Below are positions 36,321 through 45,770 of a DNA stretch of 64,000 nucleotides, in pieces. The stretch's first letter is position 1. Each line of letters opens with the position of its first letter. The position numbers and the translations under genes were made by a program. Under the pieces are notes generated by a model. That model saw only the letters and a program-made list of their open reading frames with translations, searched no databases and had not been told where the DNA came from. Source of the stretch: Pseudomonas flavescens (GTDB lineage: Bacteria; Pseudomonadota; Gammaproteobacteria; Pseudomonadales; Pseudomonadaceae); assembly GCF_013408425.1 (NCBI RefSeq), contig NZ_JACBYV010000001.1, forward strand, positions 2,108,001-2,172,000, in the 5' to 3' direction.

Positions 36321-37646
36321 GTGCGTTCATTGTTCTGGCGGATTCTCGGCAGCTTCTGGCTGGCGATTGCCCTGGTGGCAGGCCTGTCCATGCTGCTGGG
36401 TCGCGCCCTGAACCAGGACGCCTGGATTCTCAACCAGCACCCCGGCCTGGAAAACCTGCCCGCACAATGGGTGCAGGCGTATGAAACGGACGGCGCACGC
36501 GCCGCGCAGGACGTGCTGGAAAAGCGCAAACGGCGTTTTCGCATCGACACCCAGGTGCTGACGGAAACCGGTCAGCCTGTGGTTCGCGGCACCTTCCCGC
36601 CCCGCGCCGCGGCCTTCGAAGAGCGCAACGAGGGCGAGCGGCGCTTGCCCTGGCGGCGCCTGACCACCGATTACACCAGCCCGTCGAGCGGTGAGACCTA
36701 CCTGTTCATCTACCGCATCCCGCACCCGGAGCTGGATGCCTGGCACCGTGGCAGCCTGCTCTGGCCGCTGAGTGCGCTGGGTATCGCACTGGTGGTGCTG
36801 ACCCTGTTCAGCCTACTGCTGACCCTGTCCATCACCCGCCCGCTGGATCGTTTGCGTGGCGCGGTACACGACCTCGGGCAGACCGCTTACCAGCAGAACA
36901 GCCTGGCGCGCCTGGCCAGCCGCCGTGATGAACTGGGTGTGCTGGCCAACGATTTCAACCGCATGGGCGCGCGCCTGCAGGACCTGATCGGCAGCCAGCG
37001 TCAGCTGTTGCGCGACGTCTCCCATGAGCTGCGTTCGCCGCTCGCCCGCCTGCGCATCGCCCTGGCGCTGGCGGAACGCGCAGAGCCTGCGGAGCGGGAA
37101 AAACTCTGGCCACGGCTGATTCGCGAATGCGATCGCCTGGAAGACCTGATCAGCGAAATCCTCGCCCTGGCACGCCTCGATGCTGAACCGGGTTCGGCGC
37201 AGGGCATCGACCTGGCACAACTGGCCGGCAAGCTGCGCGAGGACGTCAAACTCAGCCATCCCGAACAGCAACTGGACGTCAGCCTGCAGCCGGGCATGCA
37301 CCTGCTGGGCTGGCCGGACATGCTCGAGCGGGCGCTGGACAACCTGCTGCGCAACGCCCTGCGCTTCAGCCCCGAGGGGCAGCCCATCGAGTTGAATTTC
37401 GTACGCCGCACCGATGAGGTGTACCTGGAGGTCCGCGACCACGGCCCCGGCGTTCCCGAACAGCACCTGGCACAACTCGGCGAACCCTTCTTCCGCGCCC
37501 CCGGCCAGAGCGCTGCCGGCCACGGCCTCGGCCTGGCCATCGCCCGCCGCGCCGCAGAACGCCACGGCGGTCGCCTGCAGCTGGAAAACCATCCGGACGG
37601 TGGTTTCAGCGCCAAACTGATTCTGCCGCTCGAGGCGGTGGTTTAA
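36321..37646 (+). CDS. cpxS: Envelope-stress sensor histidine kinase CpxS (CpxA-like)
   Basis: 441 aa from a GTG at 36321 that follows AAGGAG; the longer frame from 36276 runs through the stem-loop and is unlikely. Two membrane spans (about residues 7-27 and 150-172) flank a periplasmic domain. HAMP follows (TRPLDRLRGAV), then the phospho-acceptor His in RDVSHELRSPLARLR and the ATPase motifs NLLRNALRFSP, DHGPGVP and GHGLGLAIA. Partner of CpxR. The gene ends at a REP array. Confidence 0.92.
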   Translation: MRSLFWRILGSFWLAIALVAGLSMLLGRALNQDAWILNQHPGLENLPAQWVQAYETDGARAAQDVLEKRKRRFRIDTQVLTETGQPVVRGTFPPRAAAFEERNEGERRLPWRRLTTDYTSPSSGETYLFIYRIPHPELDAWHRGSLLWPLSALGIALVVLTLFSLLLTLSITRPLDRLRGAVHDLGQTAYQQNSLARLASRRDELGVLANDFNRMGARLQDLIGSQRQLLRDVSHELRSPLARLRIALALAERAEPAEREKLWPRLIRECDRLEDLISEILALARLDAEPGSAQGIDLAQLAGKLREDVKLSHPEQQLDVSLQPGMHLLGWPDMLERALDNLLRNALRFSPEGQPIELNFVRRTDEVYLEVRDHGPGVPEQHLAQLGEPFFRAPGQSAAGHGLGLAIARRAAERHGGRLQLENHPDGGFSAKLILPLEAVV

Positions 37647-37649
37647 CGT

Positions 37650-38500
37650 GACGGCGGGCCGCGCCCGCGATTCGCGCGCATGGCGCGCTCCCACACAGAT
37701 GCAGGGCGGATCGGGACGCGTAGCTGACGCTCTTTTCATTCACCATCGCGGTCACGAAGCGGTGAGCTGACATCGTGCGACACACCGTGGGAGCGGGCCA
37801 TGCCCGCGATTCGCGCGCATGGCGCGCTCCCACACAGATGCAGGGTGGATCGAGACGCGTAGCTGACGCTCTTTTCATACACCATCGCGCTCAAGAAGCG
37901 GTGAGCTGACACCGTGCGCTCCACCGTGGGAGCGGGCCATGCCCGCGATTCGCGCGCCTCGCGCGCGCCCAAATAAGCAGGTCGCCGTCCGTTGTCGATA
38001 GTTCCCACGTGCCTGCGTGGTCACACGAGGTACTGGACGCGGAGCGTCCTCAGAGGCGTTCCCACGCAGGAGCGTGGGAACGATCCATCGCGGTCACGAA
38101 GCGGTGAGCTGACACCGTGCGACACACCGTGGGAGCGGGCCATGCCCGCGATTCGCGCGCCTCGCGCGCGCCCAAATAAGCAGGTCGCCGTCCGTTGTCG
38201 ATAGTTCCCACGTGCCTGCGTGGTCACACGAGGTACTGGACGCGGAGCGTCCTCAGAGGCGTTCCCACGCAGGAGCGTGGGAACGATCCATCGCGGTCAC
38301 GAAGCGGTGAGCTGACACCGTGCGACACACCGTGGGAGCGGGCCATGCCCGCGATTCGCGCGCCTCGCGCGCGCCCAAATAAGCCGGTCACCGTCCGTTG
38401 TCGATAGTTCCCACGTGCCTGCGTGGTCACGCGAGTTACTGGACGCGGAGCGTCCTCAGAGGCATTCCCACGCATGAGCGTGGGAACGATCCAAGTGTCG
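37650..38500. repeat. Composite REP/BIME array (139-bp then 203-bp tandem units)
   Basis: The 897-bp gap between convergent cpxS and the ssuA-like gene is repeats. REP type 1, GTGGGAGCGGGCCATGCCC, recurs at about 37790, 37927, 38130 and 38333; its downstream core recurs at 37663, 37802 and 37941 (139-bp steps). From 37981 a 203-bp unit recurs at 38184 and 38387, adding a second palindrome (GTTCCCACGCAGGAGCGTGG...). Units are nearly identical, which implies recent amplification. Open frames inside it are repeat artefacts; no gene is supported. No RAYT transposase is in the window. Confidence 0.88.
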
Positions 38501-38543
38501 CCAGAGGCCGCGGTTCAACGTGGGAACGATCGTATCGTCTACC

Positions 38544-39473
38544 TCAAGGCCTCCAGACGGCGCTCTGCACATCGACTCGTTTGGGCAGCAGGCGGTTTTC
38601 CAGAAACAGGTCGGCGGTGCGCTGCTGGGCGGCGGCGATTTCGTCGCTGACCGGGATGGGCGGCGACGGCGGGCGGTGGCTGAAGGTGCGCTCGATCACC
38701 GCTTCGGACAAACCCATGAAGCGTGACAGCAGGCTGATGCTCGCTGCCTTGTCATCGCGGGTCAGCGCCTCGGCGCGGCCGAGTTCTTCCAGCAGTTGCG
38801 CAATGAATGCCGGGTTGGCTTCGGCATAGGGCCGCGCAGCGAGGAAGAACGGGCCGATGAAACCCAGGCCCTCACCATTGGCCAGCAGACGCGCCTTGCC
38901 TTCCAGATCGATGGCCGAATAGAACGGGTCCCAGATGGCCCAGGCATCCACGCTACCGCTCTCGAAGGCGGCACGGGCGTCAGAGGGCGCCAGGTAGATC
39001 GGCTGGATATCGGCGAAACTCAGGCCTTCACGCTGCAGTGCACGCAGTACCAGGTTGTGCGCGCTGGAGCCCTTCTGCAAGGCGACCTTGCGGCCCTTGA
39101 GTTCTTTTACCGACTGAATGGAGCTGCTCTTGGGCACCAGAATCACCTCGGCCTGGGGCTTCGGTGGCTCGGCGGCGATGTACAGCAGATCGGCGCCTGC
39201 GGCCTGGGCGAAGATCGGCGGGATATCACCCGTGGCGCCGATATCCAGGCTGCCGATGTTCAGCGCTTCGAGCATTTGCGGGCCCGCAGGGAACTCGATC
39301 CACTGCACCTTGGTGTCGGCGAAACGCTTTTCCAGCATGCCGTGCTCCTTGGCCAGCACCAGGCTGACCGAGCCTTTCTGGTAGCCGATGCGCAAGGTCT
39401 GCGGGTCGGCATTTACAGCCTGCGCAAGACCGATCAACGCCACTGCGGCGAGCGCTAACTTCATACCTTTCAT
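38544..39473 (-). CDS. Aliphatic-sulfonate-type ABC substrate-binding protein (SsuA-like), orphan
   Basis: 309 aa. A signal peptide (MKGMKLALAAVALIGLAQAV, cleavage near VNA) precedes a NMT1/SsuA-type domain: LRIGYQKGSVSLVLAKE, FPAGPQMLEALNIGSLDIG, and GDIPPIFAQAAGADL. The ATG at 39471-39473 follows GGAG by five bases. It ends the TonB/LLM operon; no permease or ATPase gene is present next to it, so it must use another importer or the operon was cut short by the adjacent repeat array. The ligand may be a sulfonate, taurine or sulfate ester (inference). Confidence 0.88.
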   Translation of the reverse strand: MKGMKLALAAVALIGLAQAVNADPQTLRIGYQKGSVSLVLAKEHGMLEKRFADTKVQWIEFPAGPQMLEALNIGSLDIGATGDIPPIFAQAAGADLLYIAAEPPKPQAEVILVPKSSSIQSVKELKGRKVALQKGSSAHNLVLRALQREGLSFADIQPIYLAPSDARAAFESGSVDAWAIWDPFYSAIDLEGKARLLANGEGLGFIGPFFLAARPYAEANPAFIAQLLEELGRAEALTRDDKAASISLLSRFMGLSEAVIERTFSHRPPSPPIPVSDEIAAAQQRTADLFLENRLLPKRVDVQSAVWRP

Positions 39474-39475
39474 GC

Positions 39476-40519
39476 TCACTCCTGCCAGTCGGTCGACGGT
39501 TTTTCCCAGAGGTTGATGCCGCCCTCGACGGCGTAGCGGTCGATCTCCGCCAGTTCCTCGGCGCTGAACGCCAGGTTGTCCAGCGCCGCGACGTTCTCGG
39601 TGATCTGCTCCGGCTTGCTCGCGCCGATCAGCGCCGAGGTGACCCGCGGATCGCGCAGGGTCCAGGCCAGCGCCAGCTGTGCCAGGCTCTGGCCGCGACG
39701 TTGAGCGATTTCGTTGAGGGCGCGGGCACGAGCGATGTTGTCGTCGGACAGATGCTCGGGCCGCAGTGAAGCGCCACCCGGGCGATTGACCCGAGCGTCG
39801 GCGGGAATGCCATCGAGGTACTTGTCACTGAGCAGCCCCTGGGCCAGCGCGGTGAACACGATCACCCCGGCGCCCTCCTCCTCGGTCGCCGTCAGCAGAT
39901 CCTTCTCGATCCAGCGATTGAACAGGTTGTAGGCCGGCTGATGGATCAGCAGCGGCACGTTGCGTGCCCGCAGCAGCGCGGCGATTTCCTGGGTCTTGCC
40001 TGCCGAGTAGGAGGAGATGCCGATGTACAGCGCCTTGCCCTGCTCGACGATGCTGGCCAGTGCCCCGGCGGTTTCTTCCAGCGGCGTGTGCGGGTCGAAG
40101 CGGTGCGAATAGAAGATGTCGACGTAGTCCACGCCGAGGCGCTGCAGGCTCTGGTCGAGGCTGGAAATCAGGTACTTGCGCGAACTGCCGCCCTGCCCGT
40201 AGGGGCCGGGCCACATGTCCCAGCCGGCCTTGGTGGAGATGATCAGCTCATCACGGTACTGCCTGAAATCCTCACGCAGCAAACGGCCGAAATTGCTCTC
40301 GGCGCTGCCATAGGGCGGCCCATAGTTGTTGGCCAGATCGAAGTGATTGATCCCCAGATCGAACGCCGTACGCAGCAGCGCGCGCTGGGTGTCGATGGGC
40401 GTGGCGTCACCGAAGTTGTGCCACAGCCCCAGAGACAGGGCCGGCAGCACCAGGCCACTGCGGCCGACGCGGCGATAGGGTACACGCTCATAGCGCTGCG
40501 GGTTGGCGATGTAGGTCAT
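39476..40519 (-). CDS. Aldo/keto reductase (YghZ-like)
   Basis: 347 aa from MTYIANPQRYE after GGAG; a longer in-frame start lacks support. TIM-barrel NADPH oxidoreductase: GINHFDLANNYG (catalytic Asp/Tyr region), RDELIISTKAG (catalytic Lys) and, for the His, the region YVDIFYSHRFD. Closest in pattern to YghZ/L-glyceraldehyde-3-phosphate reductases and potassium-channel beta-subunit-like enzymes. Lies 2 bp before the binding protein and 13 bp after the hydrolase. It probably reduces an aldehyde released by the monooxygenase (inference). Confidence 0.9.
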   Translation of the reverse strand: MTYIANPQRYERVPYRRVGRSGLVLPALSLGLWHNFGDATPIDTQRALLRTAFDLGINHFDLANNYGPPYGSAESNFGRLLREDFRQYRDELIISTKAGWDMWPGPYGQGGSSRKYLISSLDQSLQRLGVDYVDIFYSHRFDPHTPLEETAGALASIVEQGKALYIGISSYSAGKTQEIAALLRARNVPLLIHQPAYNLFNRWIEKDLLTATEEEGAGVIVFTALAQGLLSDKYLDGIPADARVNRPGGASLRPEHLSDDNIARARALNEIAQRRGQSLAQLALAWTLRDPRVTSALIGASKPEQITENVAALDNLAFSAEELAEIDRYAVEGGINLWEKPSTDWQE

Positions 40520-40532
40520 CAGAAGTTCTCCA

Positions 40533-41840
40533 TCAGGGAATAGGTGCAGGTTGCGCGGCGGGCAGGTGGTACCACTCGAGGCCCACGGCGCTGCGCTGCT
40601 TGAAACCATGCCAGTAGCTGTGGTCGGCCTGCTGGCGACCTTCGCCATCCAGCGACCATTTGCCGTCGACGGCCAGGGGCGTCAGGTCAAGATAGGCCTT
40701 TCTGTCCAGCCCCTTGAGCTGCTGGTCGAGAAACGCCAGAACGAAATGCTGGTTGATGTTGTTGATCCGCGCACTGTCCCACACCGGCTCCGCATAGGCG
40801 GAGAAATCGTCGGGATGACTGCTGGCGGCAGGCGGTGGCGGATTCGGTGCCACGTTATGGCGTGCATTTTGATAGACCAGCAGATAGCGCTCGGCATTCA
40901 CCGCGCCGTCCACCAGGCGCCTGATACCGTCGCGATAACCGGAGACGTCGTCCTGGTCACCGGCGACGAACAGGCTAGGCACCCGCAGGCCAGCCAGACC
41001 GGCCTGATCGAAGATGCCCTGCCGCCCGCCCCAGGGCGCGAACAGCACCAACGCCTTGATCCGTGTATCTCGGCCACCCTCGTAAACGCTGTTTCCGGCA
41101 CGTCGCGACTCGAGCGCGGAGCCCGGCACCAGGCTGCTGGCCACCGCGCTGACTCCGGCGCCGGCGGCATTCAATGCGCCGTAGCCGCCCATGGAGTAAC
41201 CCAGCAAAGCGGTGCGCTGCACGTCCAGATGCCCGGCCAGGAAGCTGTCACTGCCAGCCTCGCTCAAGGCGCTCAACTGCTGGAGCACGAACAGATCGTC
41301 CAGCGGGCGATTGAGCAGCGTGCTGGCGAAACCGGCCTTGTCCGCGCGGGTCGACTCCGGGTGATCGATGGCCGCCACCACGTAACCGTGGGAGGCCAGG
41401 TGCTCGGTCAGGTAGCTCATCTGCAGGCGCGAGCCCGGGTAGCCGTGGGAGACGATGACCAGCGGGTAACGGCCCTCGCTCGCCGGCGCATCACGCAAGG
41501 CTCGGCCCTGGAACTCGAACGGCGTGTTGGGCCGTTTGGGGTCGTTGGCACCGGCACCCAGCACGTCGCGGTAGGTGGTCAGCTCCTGTTGCCCGGCCGA
41601 CAGTTGCGCGGGATACCAGACTTCCAGGCGCAGCCTTCGCTCGTAACGCGGCGCAGGATTCCTGGCATCGATGGACAGCACGTCGAGTTGATCGCGGTTT
41701 ACCAGCTCAAGGGTACGTACGCCCACCTGATGCTCACCGCGCGCGGCAAGCTCGGGGGCGTCTGGGCGGGCGTCGCCATACAGCGCGAACGCGCTGCCGG
41801 GAATCCCGAGGGCCAACAGACAGGCGAGGACGAGTTTCAT
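40533..41840 (-). CDS. Exported alpha/beta hydrolase (dienelactone/PAF-acetylhydrolase-like)
   Basis: 435 aa with a signal peptide ([19 protein letters not shown]). Alpha/beta-hydrolase fold: [17 protein letters not shown] (oxyanion region), nucleophile elbow [10 protein letters not shown], Asp in [10 protein letters not shown] and a late His (NARHNVAP). It may be a carboxylesterase or lipase of the periplasm. The start ATG overlaps the LLM stop by 4 bp. The substrate is unknown; within this operon it could open an ester or lactone after or before uptake. Confidence 0.85.
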   Translation of the reverse strand: MKLVLACLLALGIPGSAFALYGDARPDAPELAARGEHQVGVRTLELVNRDQLDVLSIDARNPAPRYERRLRLEVWYPAQLSAGQQELTTYRDVLGAGANDPKRPNTPFEFQGRALRDAPASEGRYPLVIVSHGYPGSRLQMSYLTEHLASHGYVVAAIDHPESTRADKAGFASTLLNRPLDDLFVLQQLSALSEAGSDSFLAGHLDVQRTALLGYSMGGYGALNAAGAGVSAVASSLVPGSALESRRAGNSVYEGGRDTRIKALVLFAPWGGRQGIFDQAGLAGLRVPSLFVAGDQDDVSGYRDGIRRLVDGAVNAERYLLVYQNARHNVAPNPPPPAASSHPDDFSAYAEPVWDSARINNINQHFVLAFLDQQLKGLDRKAYLDLTPLAVDGKWSLDGEGRQQADHSYWHGFKQRSAVGLEWYHLPAAQPAPIP

Positions 41841-43177
41841 CGATTTTCCTGCGTGAAGAAGCGGTTCTGCGGCGCACTCAGGCCCAGATGATCGCGCAGC
41901 GTGCGGCCTTGGTACTCGCGGCGGAATAGCCCGCGACGCTGCAACTCGGGCACCACCTGCGTGGCGAAATCTTCCAGACCGGCCGGCAGATGCGGTACCA
42001 GCACGTTGAAGCCGTCGGCAGCGCGCTCCTCGAACCAGGCCTGTAATTCGTCGGCGATCTGCCTGGGTGTGCCGATCAGGCTGTAATGCCCGCGCCCGCC
42101 AGCGATACGCCGCCCCAGTTGCGCCAGGGTCAGGTTCTCCGCCCCTGCCAGTTCGGTCAGCAGTTTCTGCCGGCTCTGCTGACCATTCTCGGTCAGCGGC
42201 AGCTCCGGCAGCGGACCATCGGCCGGGTAGCCGGACAGATCGAAGTTGCCCAGCATGCGCCCCAGCAGCGCGATGCCGACCTGTGGTTCGACCAGCTCCT
42301 GGAAGCGCTCGAATTTCTCGCGGGCTTCGCCCTCGCTCTGACCGACCACCACGAACACGCCGGGCATGATCTTCAGCGAATCCTCGCGGCGCCCGAAGCC
42401 GTGCAACCGACCCTTGAGATCGGCATAGAACGCCTGGGCCTTGGCCAGCGAGGTCTGCGCCGTGAAGACCACTTCGGCGGTCTCTGCGGCGAGCTGCCGA
42501 CCGGTTTCCGAGGAGCCCGCCTGAACGATTACCGGCCTGCCCTGGGGCGAGCGGGCCACGTTCAGCGGCCCGCGTACCTTGAAGTGCTCACCCTGATGGT
42601 CGAGCACATGCAATTTGGCCGGATCGAAGAACTGGCCGCTGGCCTTGTCGTGCAGGAAGGCGTCGTCTGCCCAGCTGTCCCAGAGCCCGGTGACCACGTC
42701 ATGGAACTCCCGCGCGCGGGCATAGCGCTCGGCGTGGGGAATGTGCGCGTCGCGGCCGAAGTTGTAGGCCTCGGCGGCGGCGTCCGAGGTCACCAGGTTC
42801 CAGCCTGCGCGACCACCGGAGAGCTGGTCGAGGGAGGCGAACTTGCGGGCCACGTGATAGGGCTCGTTGTAGCTGGTGGTTACCGTGCTGATCAGGCCGA
42901 TGCGCTCGGTCACCGCGCTCAGCGCAGAAAGCAGCGTCAGGGGTTCGAAATGCGCCGAGCGCGGCATCCGGCTGGCGATGGCATCGGTCGGTGCAGCCAC
43001 GCTGTCGGCCACGAACAGCGCGTCGAAGCAGGCCGCTTCGGCGATCTGCGCAGTACGTTTGTAAACCGAGAAATCCAGTGGATCGGCTGGTACGTCCGGA
43101 TGGCGCCAGGCAGCGACGTGGTGCCCGGTGGCCATGAGAAATGCGCCGAGACTGAGCTGGCGGGTGGATCGAGTCAT
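41837..43177 (-). CDS. LLM-class flavin-dependent monooxygenase (NtaA/SnaA/DszA family)
   Basis: 446 aa from [20 protein letters not shown]; the in-frame extension upstream has no ribosome site. Bacterial luciferase-like fold of the NtaA/DszA/SoxA family: [30 protein letters not shown] segment, GWNLVTSDA, and AGSSETGR. These enzymes use FMNH2 from a separate reductase to cleave C-S or C-N bonds. No flavin reductase is encoded beside it. The SsuA-like neighbour points to an organosulfur substrate, but nitrilotriacetate-type substrates are possible. Confidence 0.9.
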   Translation of the reverse strand: MTRSTRQLSLGAFLMATGHHVAAWRHPDVPADPLDFSVYKRTAQIAEAACFDALFVADSVAAPTDAIASRMPRSAHFEPLTLLSALSAVTERIGLISTVTTSYNEPYHVARKFASLDQLSGGRAGWNLVTSDAAAEAYNFGRDAHIPHAERYARAREFHDVVTGLWDSWADDAFLHDKASGQFFDPAKLHVLDHQGEHFKVRGPLNVARSPQGRPVIVQAGSSETGRQLAAETAEVVFTAQTSLAKAQAFYADLKGRLHGFGRREDSLKIMPGVFVVVGQSEGEAREKFERFQELVEPQVGIALLGRMLGNFDLSGYPADGPLPELPLTENGQQSRQKLLTELAGAENLTLAQLGRRIAGGRGHYSLIGTPRQIADELQAWFEERAADGFNVLVPHLPAGLEDFATQVVPELQRRGLFRREYQGRTLRDHLGLSAPQNRFFTQENR

Positions 43178-43261
43178 GATGAATCCCTGGGTGAATGCAT
43201 GACCGCCCTGCCGTTCTATCGGCTCGGGCGGGTTCCGCACGCTAGGTAGGCACGCTGTTTG

Positions 43262-45487
43262 TCAAAAATCCTTGCGCAGTTGCACACCGAAATAGCGTTG
43301 ATCGTCACGTGGCGCCATACGGTAGATATGGTTACCGCCCGAGGCCAGCATGGTGGAGTAGGACTTGTCGGTCAGGTTCTTCGCCAACAGCGCCACACGC
43401 CAGCCATCGTTGTAGTTGGCCAGGGCCACGCTGGCATTCCAGATGCCGTAGGCGCTCTGGGTGGTGCCTGGGTTCTGGTCGAGGCTGTACTGCACCTTGT
43501 CCTGCCAGCTGTAGTCCGAGCTCAGTTCCACGTCCAGGCCGTTGTCCAGCGGGATGCTGTAGTCGGCACGCACGTAGCTCTTCCAGTCCGGCGTGAACGG
43601 CAATGGCGAGCCGTCGATATCGCAGGTTGCCGCAGCGCCCGGCGGGCACTGGAAGCTGTCGACCCGCGCCTTGGTGTAGGCAACGGCGCCGGACAGTTTC
43701 AGCTGACGAGTGGCCTGCAGGCTGTAATCCAGCTCGACACCCTGCGTCTTGACGCTGCCAGCGTTGATCAGGCGGGTTACCACCTGATTGGCCACGGTGT
43801 CGAAGAAGTTGGCCTGGTAGTTATCGTAATCGGTGTGGAATACCGCGAGGTTGGTGACCAGGCGGTTGTTCCAGGCGGTGCTCTTCAGGCCGATTTCATA
43901 CGAATCGGAGGTCTCTGGTTTCAGCGCCTCGGTATCGCGCGGCTGCATGTTGAAGAACACGTTGTAGGCTGGCCCCTTGTAACCACGCGAGTAGGTGGCG
44001 TAGCCCATCAGGTTGTCGGTGAAGTCGTACTGACCGCCGATACGGCCGGTCCAGCCATCTTCATCGACCGAACCGGAGCTGCGCGTCGCTGGCTGAATGC
44101 CGGTGACTGCCGTGGCCGATGTGGAGGCGCGACGGTGATCGTACTCGACGTCGTCATGGGTCCAGCGCAGACCGAGGATGCCGCGCAAATCATCGGTGAA
44201 ATGGAAGGTGTTCTCGCCAAACACCGCGTAGCTGTCGTTGGTCACGCTGTAATCGGCACGGCCGTTGTTGGTAACGCCGCCGTTGGTCGATTGACGGCGA
44301 TAGACCTCATCCGAACGGCCATGCATGTAGAAGGCGCCCACCACGTATTCAAGAAACTCGCCTTTTGGCGAAGCCAGGCGCAGCTCCTGAGAATACTGGT
44401 CGTAGCGTACGTCGCCCTTGTCATGAGAGGCAGTGGTCGGCAACTGGGCACTGCGGTCGCCATCCTGGTACTGGGTGTTGTCCCAGCCGCGCCAGGCAGT
44501 GATCGAGGTTAGCGTGAAATCACCCAGGCTCCAGTCGGCCTGCCCGGACAAGCCGGTATTGGTGTCCTCGACGTGGGTCTTGTAATCGCTGTTGATCTTG
44601 CCGTTGTGCTCGCTCGGCCGCAAACCGGCGGACAGTGCCGGCGCGGTGGTCGATACGATGATGCCGCTGGGAATGGTGTCTTCGCCTTCCAGGTAATCAC
44701 CGATCAGGGTGAATTTGAAATCCTCGTTGGGCTCGAACTGCAGCTTGCCGCGCACGCCCTTGCGGTCGTAACCGTTGACGTCATGACCATTGGCGACGTT
44801 CTCGACGTTGCCGTCGTAGCTGCCCCACAGGGTACTCAGCGACCCCTTGAGGGTGTCGGTCAACCGGCCTCCGATGCCGAAGCGCAGGCGGTTTTCGTTG
44901 CCGCCACCGAAGTGCGAGTAATCCACATAACCGCGGGTCTCCTCGGGCGCCTCACGGGTAACGATGTTGAGGACGCCAGCCGAGGCGTTCTTGCCGAACA
45001 AGGTGCCCTGAGGGCCACGCAGCACTTCGATGCGCTCGAGATCGAGCAGGTCCAGGGTCGACTGCCCCGGCCGGCCGAACACCACGCCGTCGACCACCGT
45101 CGCGACGGTCGGCTCGACACCTGGCGAGGTGGAGATGGTGCCTACGCCGCGAATGAACAGCGAGGTGTCCTTGTTCGATGCACCTGAGCGGAAATTCAGG
45201 GTAGGCACCTGCTGCACGATGCTGGCGACGCCATTGCGATTGTCACGCTCGAGCTGCTCGCCATCGACCACCGACACGGCGACCGGCACGTCCTGCAGGG
45301 ATTGCTCGCGGCGGGTCGCGGTGACCGTCACGGCTTTCAACGAAGTGGCGGCGGGCTCGCTCGGCTCGGCCGCCCAGAGCGGTGCGGCCCCGGAAGCGAG
45401 CACCACGGCGACCGCCAGTGGGTGGAGGGAAATCGAAACACGGAGGCGGCGCGCACTGCGGGCGGCCGGCAAAAATGCGTTATGCAT
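43262..45487 (-). CDS. TonB-dependent outer-membrane receptor
   Basis: 741 aa from MHNAFLP. Signal peptide with cleavage near WAA, then a TonB-box-like KAVTVTATRR. Plug domain (DVPVAVSVVDGEQL...; RGPQGTLFGKNASAGVLNIVT) and a 22-strand barrel ending in Phe (YFGVQLRKDF). It is of the FhuA/IroN-like type often used by Sphingomonas and Pseudomonas for siderophores or bulky organic substrates. A GTG start nine bases upstream is an alternative. First gene of the operon and under LacI-type operators. Confidence 0.93.
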   Translation of the reverse strand: MHNAFLPAARSARRLRVSISLHPLAVAVVLASGAAPLWAAEPSEPAATSLKAVTVTATRREQSLQDVPVAVSVVDGEQLERDNRNGVASIVQQVPTLNFRSGASNKDTSLFIRGVGTISTSPGVEPTVATVVDGVVFGRPGQSTLDLLDLERIEVLRGPQGTLFGKNASAGVLNIVTREAPEETRGYVDYSHFGGGNENRLRFGIGGRLTDTLKGSLSTLWGSYDGNVENVANGHDVNGYDRKGVRGKLQFEPNEDFKFTLIGDYLEGEDTIPSGIIVSTTAPALSAGLRPSEHNGKINSDYKTHVEDTNTGLSGQADWSLGDFTLTSITAWRGWDNTQYQDGDRSAQLPTTASHDKGDVRYDQYSQELRLASPKGEFLEYVVGAFYMHGRSDEVYRRQSTNGGVTNNGRADYSVTNDSYAVFGENTFHFTDDLRGILGLRWTHDDVEYDHRRASTSATAVTGIQPATRSSGSVDEDGWTGRIGGQYDFTDNLMGYATYSRGYKGPAYNVFFNMQPRDTEALKPETSDSYEIGLKSTAWNNRLVTNLAVFHTDYDNYQANFFDTVANQVVTRLINAGSVKTQGVELDYSLQATRQLKLSGAVAYTKARVDSFQCPPGAAATCDIDGSPLPFTPDWKSYVRADYSIPLDNGLDVELSSDYSWQDKVQYSLDQNPGTTQSAYGIWNASVALANYNDGWRVALLAKNLTDKSYSTMLASGGNHIYRMAPRDDQRYFGVQLRKDF

Positions 45488-45603
45488 GACGTTCACTGCC
45501 TGATTGACCGATTGATGCTCGCCCCATGGCGAGCGTACTGCACACAGTCGTCAACGGATCTCGCTCGTGCGAGTGGCAGTCATGCGACGGAAGTGCGATG
45601 CGC

Positions 45604-45617
45604 TGTTAGCGCTAACA
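45604..45617. promoter_or_regulatory. LacI-family operator 1 (TonB-receptor side)
   Basis: TGTTAGCGCTAACA, a perfect 14-bp palindrome with central CG, as LacI/GntR-type regulators bind. It lies 117 bp upstream of the receptor start, six bases downstream of a possible minus-strand promoter (TTGACG at 45647-45652, 17-bp spacer, weak -10 CACACT), where binding would block transcription. Confidence 0.85.
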
Positions 45618-45715
45618 AGGCAAAGTGTGGAGAGCGCCTAAGAGATCGTCAAATAATAAAAAATGCTTTTTATATTCCAAAAAAATAAATATCCAGACGC
45701 CCTGCCAACGCTTTT

Positions 45716-45727
45716 GTTAGCGCTAAC
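45716..45727. promoter_or_regulatory. LacI-family operator 2 (regulator side)
   Basis: GTTAGCGCTAAC, a perfect 12-bp palindrome identical to the core of operator 1, 43 bp before the lacI-type start. The centres of the two operators are 111 bp apart. The stretch between them (about 45650-45695) is strikingly A/T-rich. Confidence 0.85.
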
Positions 45728-45770
45728 GTTGCAGTATGTTTAGCGCCCCAGCCTCCTGTCAGGATCACCC

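Noticed and set aside
37992-38407. Two identical 70-residue frames (37992-38204 and 38195-38407)
   Set aside because: They are the 203-bp repeat unit read twice; no ribosome site and no family resemblance.
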